Below are positions 36,230 through 45,618 of a DNA stretch of 64,000 nt, piece by piece. The notes beneath the pieces were generated by a model. That model was not told the DNA's origin and did no database searches. It saw only the letters and a program-made list of their open reading frames with translations. The first letter of the stretch is position 1. Each line of letters opens with the position of its first letter. The position numbers were made by a program, and so were the translations under genes. This DNA comes from Schlesneria sp. (GTDB taxonomy: Bacteria; Planctomycetota; Planctomycetia; Planctomycetales; Planctomycetaceae). The stretch lies in NCBI GenBank assembly GCA_028291515.1, contig JAQGHU010000102.1:62001-126000 (forward strand). The letters are read 5' to 3'.

Positions 36230-37612
36230 ATGCTTCAACTGACTGGTCGCGGAACAGCTCATACCTGCAACGGGATAACCCGCCGCGATTTTCTTCAAGT
36301 CGGCTCCCTGGGAGCCGCGGGCCTGACGATGGTCGACTTGGCCGCGATGGAAGCTCGCGCCGCCGGCAGCAAGCCAGGCAAAGATGATCGCTCGGTGATC
36401 ATGATCTTCAACCTGGGTGCTCCCAGCCAGCTCGATACGTGGGATCCGAAACCCGAAGCGCCACTGGAAATTCGCGGGCCATTTCGGCCTATTGCTACCA
36501 AGTCACCAGAAATCCAGATCAGCGAAATCTTCCCGAAGCACGCCGAACTGGCAAATCACATCTCGTTCGTCCGAAGTTGCAATCACAACGCTCCTGCGGT
36601 CCATGATGCGGGATGGCAGATGATGCAGACAGGACGGTTCTTCACTGGCGGATTGAACACGCCGCATGCGGGAAGTGTCGCTGCGTACCTCATGGGGCGT
36701 AAGTCCGACCTGCCTCCATTTGTAGTCCTGCCCGAGTTGATGGGTTCCGGAGGTGGCAATCTACCCAACGGCCAGGCCGGTGGCTTCCTGGGAAAGGCGA
36801 TGGATCCATTTGCTCTGAACGCTGATCCATCGAAGCCCGACTTTGTCGTCCCTGACTTATTGCCGCCGAAGCAGATCGGCGAAGCAAGGTTAAACCGACG
36901 CCGCAAACTGCGCGATGTCGTCGACGAGACCGTCTCTGGATTCGAGCAATCAGAGAATGCCCAACTCCTGGATAACAGTTTTCAATCGGCGTTCCGGATC
37001 ATCACCAGCCCCCAGGCGCGCGAAGCATTTGACTTGAGCAAAGAGCCGACGTCAGTTCGCGAGCGCTATGGAATGAACCGCTTTGGCCAGTGCTGTCTCC
37101 TCTCCCGACGGCTTGTCGAAGCAGGGGTGCGATTCGTGACCATCAATACTTTCTTGACGGTCTTCAATGAGGTCACCTGGGACATCCATGGGACCGCCCC
37201 CTTCACGTCGATCGAGGGGATGAAAAACATCGTTGCCCCCATGTACGACCAGGGATACAGCGCACTGATCGAAGATCTGGTTCAGCGTGGCCTGCTGGGC
37301 AATACACTGGTCTGCAACCTCTCCGAATTCGGACGAACCCCTCGAGTGAACCCCGCTGGAGGTCGCGACCACTGGCCGCAATGCTGGTCCGTCTATTTCG
37401 CGGGGGGAGGAGTGAAGGGTGGCCGAGTGATCGGTCGCAGCGATCCGATCGGCGGCTATCCAGCCGAACGGCCCGTCACACCTCCGGAAATCATTGCCAC
37501 GATCTATCACAGCCTGGGCTTCGATGTCGAAGATACGTTGCCGGGTCCGGCCGGAAGACCATTCCCGCTCACAGATTCGGGGATGAAGCCGATCATGGAA
37601 CTATTTGCTTAG
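36230..37612 (+). CDS. DUF1501 exported protein with Tat signal
   Basis: This 460-residue protein belongs to DUF1501, an alkaline-phosphatase/sulfatase-like fold that is very abundant in planctomycetes. It has a twin-arginine signal: TRRDFLQVGSLGAAGLTMVDLAAM near residues 18-41. Later hallmarks are LGAPSQLDTWDPKPEAP, SFVRSCNHNAPAVHDAGW and VCNLSEFGRTPRVNPAGGRDHWPQ. It is encoded directly before a DUF1549/DUF1553 cytochrome-type gene (56 bp gap), the usual partner arrangement; the pair is thought to act on carbohydrate or other polymers but the reaction is unknown. The ATG at 36230 sits at the normal distance from the Tat motif. Confidence 0.9.
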   Translation: MLQLTGRGTAHTCNGITRRDFLQVGSLGAAGLTMVDLAAMEARAAGSKPGKDDRSVIMIFNLGAPSQLDTWDPKPEAPLEIRGPFRPIATKSPEIQISEIFPKHAELANHISFVRSCNHNAPAVHDAGWQMMQTGRFFTGGLNTPHAGSVAAYLMGRKSDLPPFVVLPELMGSGGGNLPNGQAGGFLGKAMDPFALNADPSKPDFVVPDLLPPKQIGEARLNRRRKLRDVVDETVSGFEQSENAQLLDNSFQSAFRIITSPQAREAFDLSKEPTSVRERYGMNRFGQCCLLSRRLVEAGVRFVTINTFLTVFNEVTWDIHGTAPFTSIEGMKNIVAPMYDQGYSALIEDLVQRGLLGNTLVCNLSEFGRTPRVNPAGGRDHWPQCWSVYFAGGGVKGGRVIGRSDPIGGYPAERPVTPPEIIATIYHSLGFDVEDTLPGPAGRPFPLTDSGMKPIMELFA

Positions 37613-37668
37613 CACACTAAGCCAATTCCACGAACTCAGTGCCCGACGGATTTCTCGCTGGAAGTCTC

Positions 37669-40110
37669 ATGAAACTACTCCTCCGATTCGCGATGCTGTC
37701 TCTGACGCTGTCCGCGAGCAGTCAAGTATCTGCTTCCGATGGCCTGAACATACTTCCCGCAACCGTCCATCTGACGGGGCCCGAATCGCGACAAACATTG
37801 ATCGTTGAATCGACCGAGAGCGGTTACGCGACGGGGCAGGTTCGTGAGGTCAAGTTTTCATCTGACAACGAAAACGTCGCCAAGATCATCGACAGCGAGA
37901 TCATCCCCACCGGAAATGGAGTCGCGACGATTACAGTCACCAGCGGCGGTCGAACAGCCAGTATGAAAGTTACGGTCGATAAGTTCGATGTTGCTCATCA
38001 GTGGACCTTTCGCAACCACGTGCAATCGGTCCTTTCAAAAACAGGATGCAATTCTGGTGCGTGTCATGGAGCTGCTGCCGGGAAGAACGGATTTAAACTT
38101 TCACTTCGCGGATACGATCCCGAGGCGGACTTTTTTTCCATCACTCGACAGGCGCGCGGACGAAGGGTGGTTCCAGACGATCCGGGACGCAGCCTGATTC
38201 TGACGAAGCCGACCGGGATGATTCCCCATAAGGGGGGCGTCCGTTTCGCAGAAGATTCGCACGAGTTTCATGTCATCGCGGAATGGCTCGCTCAAGGCCA
38301 ACAAGGCCCTGCGGCAAACGATGCCAAGATCTCTCATCTCACGATTCTACCTGAAAATGCACGCCTCGTTCCTGGCACAGAGCAGCAACTGATTGTTCAA
38401 GCCCATTTCACCGACGGCCACACCGAAGATGTGACTCGCTGGGCGAAATACACATCAACCAACCACACGGTTTGCCAAGTCAATGAAACTGGGTTCATCA
38501 AGGTCACCGGAAGCGGTGAAGGAGCGGTCGTCGCGTGGTATTTGGCTCAGAACGCCACCGCCACAATCACGGTCCCGTACATCCAACAAGTTCGTGCCGC
38601 AGCTTTCACCGAAGCAAGACGGGCCAATTTCATTGACGAGTTCGTTCTGGAAAAGCTCGCAGCTCTTAATATCCCGCCGTCAGCAAGGTCCGATGACAGC
38701 GAATTCGTGCGGCGTATTTACCTCGACACGATTGGCATGCTGCCGACGATCGACGAGTCACGAGCATTTCTGGAAGACACAGATCCGGAAAAACGCCTGA
38801 AACTAATCGAGCAATTGCTGGCGCGACCCGAGTTTGTGGATTACTGGGCGTACCAATGGTCCGATCTGCTGCTCCTGACGGGGAATCGCCTGCGACCGCA
38901 AGCCGTCAAATCTTACTACCAATGGATTCGTGAGCGGGTCGCGAACAATGTTCCGTGGGACGAATTTGCCCGAGGTGTCATGCTGGCCAAGGGGAGCACG
39001 TTCGATAACGGCGCGGCGAACTTCTATGCCTTGCACCAGGATCCACAAGACATGGTGGAAACCACGTCGATGGCATTCCTCGGCATGTCCATCCAATGCG
39101 CCCATTGTCATGACCACCCCAATGAGAAGTGGACCAACGATGATTACTACGGGATGGTCAGCTTGTTTGCTCGCGTTCGAGGCAAAGGCTGGGGAGGCGA
39201 TTTCCGCGGCGGCGATGGAAATCGAGTGATCTTTGTCGACGACCAGGGGGAAGTGCTGCAGCCGCGCACAGGCAAACCACAACCACCGAAGCCTCTGGAT
39301 GGTGAGCCGATTTCATTTGATGGCTCCGAGGATCGTCGCGAACACCTGGCTCGCTGGCTGACATCTCCACAGAACCCTTACTTCGCCAAGGCCATCGTCA
39401 ATCGAGTCTGGGCCAACTACATGGGCAAAGGATTAGTCGAGAGTATCGATGACATTCGCCAGACGAACCCCGCCAGTAATGAGAAACTGTTCGCCCACCT
39501 CGCCGAGCAACTCGTGGAAAACAAGTACGATCTGAAATGGCTCATGAGAACCATCCTGCAGTCAGAGGCCTATCAGCGGTCACATCAGACCACAAAAGAG
39601 AACATCGGCGATCAGCGATTTTATGCTCATGCGTATCCACGACGGCTGAAGGCCGAAGTCTTGCTGGACGCCATCTCGCAAGTGACGGCCAGTCCCACTG
39701 CCTTCAAAGACCAGCCTGCAGGCACGCGCGCCCTGCAATTGCCCGATTCGAGTATTACCTCTTATTTTCTTGATGCATTCGGTCGTCCAGAGCGATTGCT
39801 GACATGCACTTGCGAACGATCTGATGAACCAAGCATGACTCAAGTGCTGCATCTGACGAATGGGAAAACGATCCAGGAAAAGATCGAAGCCAAAGAAGGG
39901 CGCATTACGCAACTAGTTAGCACGGGCGCGTCGTCAGCAGAGATCATTGATAATGCTTACTTGGCTGCGCTATCTCGACGTCCCACCGACGGAGAACAAT
40001 CGCGACTCTCTGCGATCCTCGACGAAACCGCCGACTCTGAAAAACGTCAGGTCATCGAAGACTTGTTCTGGAGCATCCTGACGTCAAAAGAATTCTTGTT
40101 TCAACACTAG
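37669..40110 (+). CDS. DUF1549/DUF1553 exported protein with c-type haem site and Ig-like domains
   Basis: This is an 813-residue secreted protein with a signal peptide (MKLLLRFAMLSLTLSASSQVSA). The first part reads as bacterial Ig-like (BIG2) beta-sandwich domains (VKFSSDNENVAKI, ATITVTSGG), and a second such module lies near 230-320. A SKTGCNSGACHG segment resembles the planctomycete cytochrome-like domain but is CX4CH. DUF1549 follows (DEFVLEKL, RRIYLDTIGMLPT), with a proper CxxCH haem motif (QCAHCHDHP), then DUF1553 (NRVWANYMGKGLVE, YPRRLKAEVLLDAI). It probably works with the upstream DUF1501 protein in the periplasm. The electron partner and substrate are unknown. The ATG at 37669 is chosen to give a proper signal peptide. 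Confidence 0.9.
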   Translation: MKLLLRFAMLSLTLSASSQVSASDGLNILPATVHLTGPESRQTLIVESTESGYATGQVREVKFSSDNENVAKIIDSEIIPTGNGVATITVTSGGRTASMKVTVDKFDVAHQWTFRNHVQSVLSKTGCNSGACHGAAAGKNGFKLSLRGYDPEADFFSITRQARGRRVVPDDPGRSLILTKPTGMIPHKGGVRFAEDSHEFHVIAEWLAQGQQGPAANDAKISHLTILPENARLVPGTEQQLIVQAHFTDGHTEDVTRWAKYTSTNHTVCQVNETGFIKVTGSGEGAVVAWYLAQNATATITVPYIQQVRAAAFTEARRANFIDEFVLEKLAALNIPPSARSDDSEFVRRIYLDTIGMLPTIDESRAFLEDTDPEKRLKLIEQLLARPEFVDYWAYQWSDLLLLTGNRLRPQAVKSYYQWIRERVANNVPWDEFARGVMLAKGSTFDNGAANFYALHQDPQDMVETTSMAFLGMSIQCAHCHDHPNEKWTNDDYYGMVSLFARVRGKGWGGDFRGGDGNRVIFVDDQGEVLQPRTGKPQPPKPLDGEPISFDGSEDRREHLARWLTSPQNPYFAKAIVNRVWANYMGKGLVESIDDIRQTNPASNEKLFAHLAEQLVENKYDLKWLMRTILQSEAYQRSHQTTKENIGDQRFYAHAYPRRLKAEVLLDAISQVTASPTAFKDQPAGTRALQLPDSSITSYFLDAFGRPERLLTCTCERSDEPSMTQVLHLTNGKTIQEKIEAKEGRITQLVSTGASSAEIIDNAYLAALSRRPTDGEQSRLSAILDETADSEKRQVIEDLFWSILTSKEFLFQH

Positions 40111-40487
40111 TGCTGGCGTTTCTGACTGTCGGGTCGGTTCACATCGAATCCACAACAAAACAGGCTCTTTCGCTCCTGCTTATCCGCTCCGGCAAATCTG
40201 GCCGAATGTGGGCAGTCTACCCCATCCATTCAAAGCATTTTTTCGTTGCGATCGCGATAACTTGACAATTTGTCGAAACCGTCAAGGCTTGACTTGCCGA
40301 TGAATCTGTGCTTCGGTCGCCTCCCCTCTCATCCTTCCAACCTACGCAGTATGAGATAGGAGAAATCCAAAGGCGAAGGGAACGAAGAGAAGTGTCGCGA
40401 CGAGTTACGTCATCGCGACACCCTCAATGATGCCAAAGTTGCGGAACCAGGACTTTCGACAATCCTTTGTTGAGTAACATTTTCCGC
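40111..40487. other. Intergenic gap with one perfect 9-bp hairpin
   Basis: No gene is recognisable here. GTGTCGCGA at 40392-40400 and TCGCGACAC at 40413-40421 form a perfect 9-bp stem with a 12-nt loop, without a T tract. It could be a processed RNA element, a protein-binding palindrome or a decayed terminator for the DUF1553 gene. Confidence 0.35.
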
Positions 40488-40516
40488 TTGACGCATTTTT
40501 TGAAGACCTCTAGGAT
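40488..40516 (+). promoter_or_regulatory. Candidate sigma-70 promoter for the Lys/Ala-rich peptide
   Basis: TTGACG at 40488-40493 and TAGGAT at 40511-40516 are separated by exactly 17 bp. The predicted start point near 40523 leaves an untranslated leader of about 145 nt. The leader contains a small hairpin, CACTCC at 40556-40561 with GGAGTG at 40569-40574. This is a sequence match only. Confidence 0.5.
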
Positions 40517-40668
40517 CACCTGCGTGATTGCTGCGGTAACTTAGTTTGAAGAGATCACTCCCCACTCAGGAGTGTCGCACTTTTGAGTCGCCTCTGCTTT
40601 CGGGTGCCAGAGAGGACGACAGTTCAGGACACCGGTGCCCGATGTTTTTTTCCAAAGGAGCCACGGAT

Positions 40669-40761
40669 ATGGCCGCGAAAAAAGAAGTTGCTGCTAAGAA
40701 GGTCGAAGCCAAGAAGCCTGCTAAGTCTGCAAAGGCTAAGCCAGCTGCCAAGAAGAAGTAA
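40669..40761 (+). CDS. 30-residue Lys/Ala-rich basic peptide
   Basis: The peptide contains only Met, Ala, Lys, Glu, Val, Pro and Ser, with 13 Lys, in AAKK/AKPAAKKK blocks like the C-terminal tails of histone H1-like and HU-like proteins. An AAGGAG ribosome binding site lies 8 nt before the ATG, one of the best in this window, which is notable because most genes here have a weak one. The unit has its own promoter-like sequence and terminator. I do not recognise a named family; nucleic-acid binding or chromosome compaction is plausible from charge, but a short leader peptide or an RNA gene with a chance frame is the alternative. The frame is open to 40546, but that part lacks this composition. 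Confidence 0.6.
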   Translation: MAAKKEVAAKKVEAKKPAKSAKAKPAAKKK

Positions 40762-40787
40762 ATTTCATTGAGCGAAAGCTCTTTGAT

Positions 40788-40823
40788 AAACAGGCTGGAT
40801 CTCACCCATTCAGCCTGTTTTTA
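40788..40823 (+). terminator. Rho-independent terminator after the Lys/Ala-rich peptide
   Basis: The stem AAACAGGCTG (40788-40797) pairs with CAGCCTGTTT (40811-40820) around a 13-nt loop, and the T run continues as TTTTTATTCTTT. It starts 26 bp after the peptide stop. It also sits before the stop of the converging DUF2617-like gene, so it may serve both. Confidence 0.85.
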
Positions 40824-40840
40824 TTCTTTGGCTAGAAAAT

Positions 40841-41392
40841 CTAGCGGCCGCGCAATTCAAATAGCGACTGCGTCTTGATCACCGTCAGCTGATCCGGAAA
40901 CGTGTGATAGGCATGCACCACCACACTGTGACGGCAAACTTCGGCTCGAATTAGACTTAGCGGGCCGGGACTAAAGCGGTTCGTGCCAGGGAACTCGGCA
41001 AATAAGCTGGCCTTCGCCCCGTCCGCGATAAGTTCTTCGTGTTGTCGCAGGAAGACCGACAGCGAGAACTTCTCCAGCGTGCAACAGACGTCGTAATGCA
41101 GCCCCCACTCAAAATCGACTGCCTCGGCGTGTGAACCTCTAAACCGTTGCTCGAACAAACGACCTCGACCGGAATGCGCCTCGTCTCGATCGGAAATCAA
41201 TTCCGTCACGACCTGGCCGCGGGATCGAAAGACCAGCGCGTGGCCTGCGGGGATCAACAGCACGTTCAGATCGAGATCCAGTGCTGCTAACCGAGCCGTC
41301 TTGTGAGCGCACAATAGTTCCGGATGCAACTCCCGGCCGTAGGCTCGAAAGATGAGGTTCGCAACATCGGGACGAGCGACCTTCACGTTCAT
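40841..41392 (-). CDS. DUF2617-like protein
   Basis: This 183-residue soluble protein has no signal peptide or membrane helix. It looks like the uncharacterised DUF2617 family from overall texture: an N-terminal VARPDVANLIFRAYGRELHPELL segment, a central strand-rich part (LNVLLIPAGHALVFRS) and a C-terminal HSVVVHAYHTFPDQLTVIKTQSLFE. No catalytic motif is visible. It ends 57 bp upstream of nothing shared and lies just downstream of cysI on the same strand, but a link to sulfur metabolism is only positional. Confidence 0.6.
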   Translation of the reverse strand: MNVKVARPDVANLIFRAYGRELHPELLCAHKTARLAALDLDLNVLLIPAGHALVFRSRGQVVTELISDRDEAHSGRGRLFEQRFRGSHAEAVDFEWGLHYDVCCTLEKFSLSVFLRQHEELIADGAKASLFAEFPGTNRFSPGPLSLIRAEVCRHSVVVHAYHTFPDQLTVIKTQSLFELRGR

Positions 41393-41449
41393 GATGCTCT
41401 ACACGATCTACTGCAATGGTCTGTCGGCGGCCCATTCCGACAAGGCCCG

Positions 41450-43150
41450 TTACGATGCATGTTGCAGCAGATCTTCTAGTCCTTTCCGATGACAGAAATC
41501 TCCAAACGACTCGCCAGAGTGTCGATTTGCTTTGTAGTAGTTCAAAGCAGGCGCGACAGCAGACGCGACTTCAGCTTCAGGAATCATATCTTTGTAGATG
41601 AAGGCCAGGCGAGTCCCCTGGGCATTGCCGCCCAGAAAAATTGTGTATTTTCCTAGAGCCTTGCCGACGAGTCCGATGTCCGGCGTGTAGGGTCTCGCGC
41701 AACCATTCGGACATCCGGTCATATGTACAGAAATACGATCGCTGCCGATTCCAAGCCGCGCCATCTCGACTTCCAGATGATCGATGATCCCTGGCAACGC
41801 ACGCTCGGATTCGGTAATCGACAATCCGCATGTGGGAAACGCTGGACAGGCGATCGAGTAACGCCGCAGTAGCGTCAGTTCGTGATCTTGCTTAATCCCA
41901 TGTTCGGCCAGCATCTTGGAAATATCTGCTCGATCTGCCGGGTCAATATCGCACAAGATGACCGACTGCAAAGCGGTGAGTCGGGTCTCCATTCCATACT
42001 TGTTCAGGATGGCGCGCAGTCCCGTTTTGATGCGCAGATCGCCCTCGTCCTTGATGCGACCACATTCGATATTGATCCCCAGGAACAGCTTTCCGTCACC
42101 CTGTTCGAACCAGCCGATATGATCATCGACATCGGTCACTTCGACATCACGCGGAGCGGCCAGCGGCTGACCGTAGTATTCTTCAACCTTCTCTTTGAAC
42201 CACTCCAGACCGCGATTGTGGATCAAATACTTCAACCGCGCGATCTTGCGGTCTTCACGATTCCCGAAATCACGCTGCACTTTGACTATGGCTTCTGAAA
42301 CCGCAATGACCTGCTCGGGGCGCACAAACGCCATCGGCTTTGCCAACGCGACGAAGGTCTTCTCTGCGGAGGGAGTCTTTCCCATCCCGCCACCGACCAG
42401 CACGTTGTAGCCAACGACCTGATTGTCCTCGACAATCGCCAGCAATCCTAGATCGTTCGTGTACAGATCGATGCAGTTATCCTCGGGCAACGCCAAGGCG
42501 ATTTTGAATTTTCTCGGCAAGTACAGCTTGCCATAGATCGGCTCTTCGACTGGCTTGAACTCGGCAACATTCGTTCGCTCGCCATTATCATCGGTCAGCC
42601 AAATCTCATGATAGGCTGTCGTTCGTGGCTTCAGATGCTCGGCCAATTCGGTGGCTAGCGCCTGCATTTGATTGTGTGCGGGATTGTTCTTGATCGGGGC
42701 AGGGCACGCCATCACGTTACGCTTCACGTCTCCGCACGCAGCCAGCGTCGTTAGCAACGTGTCATTGATCCCTTGCACAGCCGCTTTCAGATTCGACTTG
42801 ATGACACCATGCAACTGAAAACCTTGCCGAGTGGTCACTCGCAGCGTTCCATTGCCGTATTTGTCGCACAGATCCAGGTGATCGAGGAACTGCTTTGTGG
42901 TCACCCTGCCGCCGGGAACCGCGGACCGAACCATGAAAATGTACTGCTTCCCTTTGGCAGTCCCATCCTCTTTTTTGTCCTTGCGATGGTCGCGATCGTC
43001 TTGCTGGTAGATCCCATGCGGTTTGAGCAGTTGTTCGGAGTCCGCGCAGAATGCCGCTTCCGTCTTCAGTTCTTCGGCCAAAGTACCACGCAACTGGTGG
43101 CTGTTTTCCTTCAGAACTTCGATCTTGCTCAGCTTCAATTCCTCAGACAT
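41450..43150 (-). CDS. cysI: Assimilatory sulfite reductase haemoprotein subunit
   Basis: This is a 566-residue sirohaem/[4Fe-4S] enzyme that reduces sulfite to sulfide for cysteine synthesis. Two ferredoxin-like half-repeats are seen. The cluster-ligand pairs are C-x5-C in CPAFPTCGLS and C-x3-C in TGCPNGCARPY, near residues 435-490, as in CysI and plant sulfite reductases. Substrate-binding basic residues occur in RVTTRQGFQLHG near residue 103. No flavoprotein subunit (cysJ) is adjacent, so ferredoxin or a separate CysJ may donate electrons. A nitrite reductase role is less likely because the cluster spacing and opening sequence fit CysI. Confidence 0.93.
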   Translation of the reverse strand: MSEELKLSKIEVLKENSHQLRGTLAEELKTEAAFCADSEQLLKPHGIYQQDDRDHRKDKKEDGTAKGKQYIFMVRSAVPGGRVTTKQFLDHLDLCDKYGNGTLRVTTRQGFQLHGVIKSNLKAAVQGINDTLLTTLAACGDVKRNVMACPAPIKNNPAHNQMQALATELAEHLKPRTTAYHEIWLTDDNGERTNVAEFKPVEEPIYGKLYLPRKFKIALALPEDNCIDLYTNDLGLLAIVEDNQVVGYNVLVGGGMGKTPSAEKTFVALAKPMAFVRPEQVIAVSEAIVKVQRDFGNREDRKIARLKYLIHNRGLEWFKEKVEEYYGQPLAAPRDVEVTDVDDHIGWFEQGDGKLFLGINIECGRIKDEGDLRIKTGLRAILNKYGMETRLTALQSVILCDIDPADRADISKMLAEHGIKQDHELTLLRRYSIACPAFPTCGLSITESERALPGIIDHLEVEMARLGIGSDRISVHMTGCPNGCARPYTPDIGLVGKALGKYTIFLGGNAQGTRLAFIYKDMIPEAEVASAVAPALNYYKANRHSGESFGDFCHRKGLEDLLQHAS

Positions 43151-43495
43151 TTTCCCTCAGGCTCCGCAGTCAAATACATCACTGAAATTGGTCGTTTCGT
43201 ATCCATGTGAAGTATAGCCGGACCGCACAGGGAGGTGTAGGTGAAGGACACCGCGCACGAAGAACCTGTTCACCGGGATTGCAAATAGACACAGCAATAT
43301 CAACGCAACTGAATACAGAGCCGACAATTGCGAACAAACAACGAGAGACGAGCCGCGTTTGAATTGTCGGATTCAATGAACAGGACATCATCTCAGGGTC
43401 GCTTCAATCGACTGGCAGCCAACGGCAGTCTTGGACGATTTCTGAGACTTATCCGCATTTCATCCGTCTTCAATCCGTAGCCGCGACTGCTAAAT
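43151..43495. other. Intergenic gap with no recognised feature
   Basis: These 345 bp lie between the start of cysI and the stop of the CotH gene, both on the minus strand. Both strands hold only short frames without family character. The cysI promoter presumably lies near 43151-43250 but I see no clear boxes. Confidence 0.35.
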
Positions 43496-45388
43496 CTATT
43501 GCTTCGGCGCGTCCCGATTCGCAGGTAGCCCCGGCGGGAGACCAAAAACCCGGTTGAGGCCTGCAGCTAACTCGGCGTTTTCCAGAATGTCGTTGTTATT
43601 CTTGTCCCACTCTTTGAACCAACTCTGGAAGGCGACATTCCATTCATCGCTCGATACCAAGCCATCTTGATTGGCGTCGGTACCTCTGGCGAGCATCGGT
43701 CCCAGAAAATTTCCGGGACCAAATCCAGCGGGAGGACGAGCCCCTTGCGGAGCATTGGGAGGCGGAGGCAAAACCTCATTCAAGCCTGCGGCAATTTCGT
43801 CATTGGTCAGCGATTTATTCTTGTCTTGATCCCAATCACGGAACCATTTTTGACCGACATCAGCGAATTCGACTGCCGACACTTTCTGATCCTGATTCTG
43901 ATCGTCGACCTTGAGAAAGACACCTGCCAGAACATTCCCCGGACCGAATCCGGGACCGCCGGGACGCGGGCCACCGGGACCAAAACCCATCCCTGGTGCG
44001 CGACCTTTAGACTTGCCATCCAACTGCGCCAAGATCGATTCGCGACGCTTGGTCATAAACGTCTCTAACGGCGGCGGATTCGCAAACATTCCGGGTCCCG
44101 GCCCGCCTCTTGGGCCAGCAGGACGACTGGCCGCTTGTTTCGCATCTGCGGCAACCAGATCCTTGATGGCGGCTTGTACAACCGACAAGCTGGCTCGCGT
44201 CGACCCATTCTCACCGAAGCAGGAGTCCGTCAACTTCCGCAAATGGTCACGATAACTTCGATCGAACTCATCCCAAGCCAGCAAACGATCCAGCAATTTG
44301 TTGCTGCCAACGTGAGGGTGGCTGACACTCAGTTCCTGCAGTTGATCAACCGAGCCAGCCAGGAAGAAGGCCCCCATCGAGAGATCCATATCCCAAGGAA
44401 GAACCATCAGCTTGTTTGATGCCGGCGACAGGTACAGATAGTAGTTGTGAACATGAGTCAGAAAGCTGTCCATGTTCGACAACAGCGTATTCGCGGCCAA
44501 AAATCGCGCGAATTCATCAATATCCAGATAGGAACCAATTTCGCGTCGAAACGTCTCGTCATCGGCTTGATGAACCAGCCGCAGAGCACCAATGAATCGC
44601 CGAGCGTCGCTCTTCTTGACATTCGTTTTTGGCTCGTACCATTCGTACGCGGTCCAGTCCTCGCCCTTATACTCCAGCCCTTGAGTTCCTTCGGGCTTCA
44701 ACAGCATCCCCTTGGAAGTCTGGAAGTGCCGTTTCAAGAATGCCTTGTCGACATCCTCAACCATGGTGTACAGCCCTAGCAACTCGTGATCACATTCTCC
44801 ATCAATCGTCAACGAGATTTCAGCGAATGCCGTTCTTGGAGCAGGGACTCCGGCGGCCTGAAATACCGGATATGACAAAGCCTGCCGAACATGTGTCGGG
44901 TCCATCACGTTGTTGTGCAGGTTCAGTTGCTGCAGTCCATGAAATCGTTGATCTTCGACGAAGCGATTGAAGTCAATTTTCAGTGGGCGCTTGCGACTGG
45001 AAGCGGACATCATGTAGGTGCCGTTCCCCTTGAATCGCACCCCGATGTCCTTGAATGACTCGCCATCGAGTTCGATATCCGCCTTCACGTAGTCGAACTC
45101 AAACCCAAAGCTGCCCGGCCGGAAGCCTCCTGGTCCTTGTGGTCCCGGTGGCCCAGGCGGTCCAGGCGGTCCACCGAATGAGGGCATGCCGCCGCCAGTC
45201 GGCTGCATCGCCTTCCAATTGTCGGCCGTCAGATGCAGATGAATTTTCCAGACGCGAGTCAGCCCGAAGATGCCATCGGAATCATTGGCGGGAAGAAGAG
45301 TCTCCGGCCCCTGTGCTGAAGCAACTGCCACCAAGGCTAGAAAAAGAGAGCAACCAGTGCCAAGTCGAAACAACTGTCGCAAGGTCAT
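43496..45388 (-). CDS. Secreted CotH-kinase-like protein with collagen-like run and EF-hands
   Basis: This 630-residue protein has a signal peptide (LGTGCSLFLALVAVASA, cleavage near residue 25). A GGPPGPPGPPGPQGPGG collagen-like run lies at about 72-88. The CotH domain spans about 90-450: VRFKGNGTYM, RKRPLKIDFNRF, QLNLHNNVMDPTHVRQALSY and a catalytic-type LPWDMDLSMG. The C-terminus has a second Gly/Pro-rich stretch and four EF-hand-like calcium loops (DQNQDQKVS, DQDKNKSLT, DANQDGLVS, DKNNNDILE). CotH proteins include atypical protein kinases; the role here is unknown, probably at the cell surface and calcium-dependent. I chose the ATG at 45388, with GGGAG upstream, because it gives a proper signal peptide. 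Confidence 0.85.
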   Translation of the reverse strand: MTLRQLFRLGTGCSLFLALVAVASAQGPETLLPANDSDGIFGLTRVWKIHLHLTADNWKAMQPTGGGMPSFGGPPGPPGPPGPQGPGGFRPGSFGFEFDYVKADIELDGESFKDIGVRFKGNGTYMMSASSRKRPLKIDFNRFVEDQRFHGLQQLNLHNNVMDPTHVRQALSYPVFQAAGVPAPRTAFAEISLTIDGECDHELLGLYTMVEDVDKAFLKRHFQTSKGMLLKPEGTQGLEYKGEDWTAYEWYEPKTNVKKSDARRFIGALRLVHQADDETFRREIGSYLDIDEFARFLAANTLLSNMDSFLTHVHNYYLYLSPASNKLMVLPWDMDLSMGAFFLAGSVDQLQELSVSHPHVGSNKLLDRLLAWDEFDRSYRDHLRKLTDSCFGENGSTRASLSVVQAAIKDLVAADAKQAASRPAGPRGGPGPGMFANPPPLETFMTKRRESILAQLDGKSKGRAPGMGFGPGGPRPGGPGFGPGNVLAGVFLKVDDQNQDQKVSAVEFADVGQKWFRDWDQDKNKSLTNDEIAAGLNEVLPPPPNAPQGARPPAGFGPGNFLGPMLARGTDANQDGLVSSDEWNVAFQSWFKEWDKNNNDILENAELAAGLNRVFGLPPGLPANRDAPKQ

Positions 45389-45489
45389 GCTCCCACCAGA
45401 GACAATAAACGGTGGATCGCCGGCCGTGCCGAGCATTAAAGCCTGCACGCCGGACAGCTTCCTGGAACGGAAGAAAACAGCCAAGAAAT

Positions 45490-45562
<73 letters not shown>

Positions 45563-45612
45563 TAAGCATTATTGCTTCGGCACTTGGAGCGATTTAGAGA
45601 CCAAGAACCCAA

Positions 45613-45618
45613 ACTATA
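45613..45618 (-). promoter_or_regulatory. Candidate -10 element for tRNA-Lys
   Basis: On the minus strand TATAGT lies about 51 bp upstream of the tRNA 5' end, with a poor -35-like TTCAAT 17 bp before it. Only position and the -10 match support it. Confidence 0.35.
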
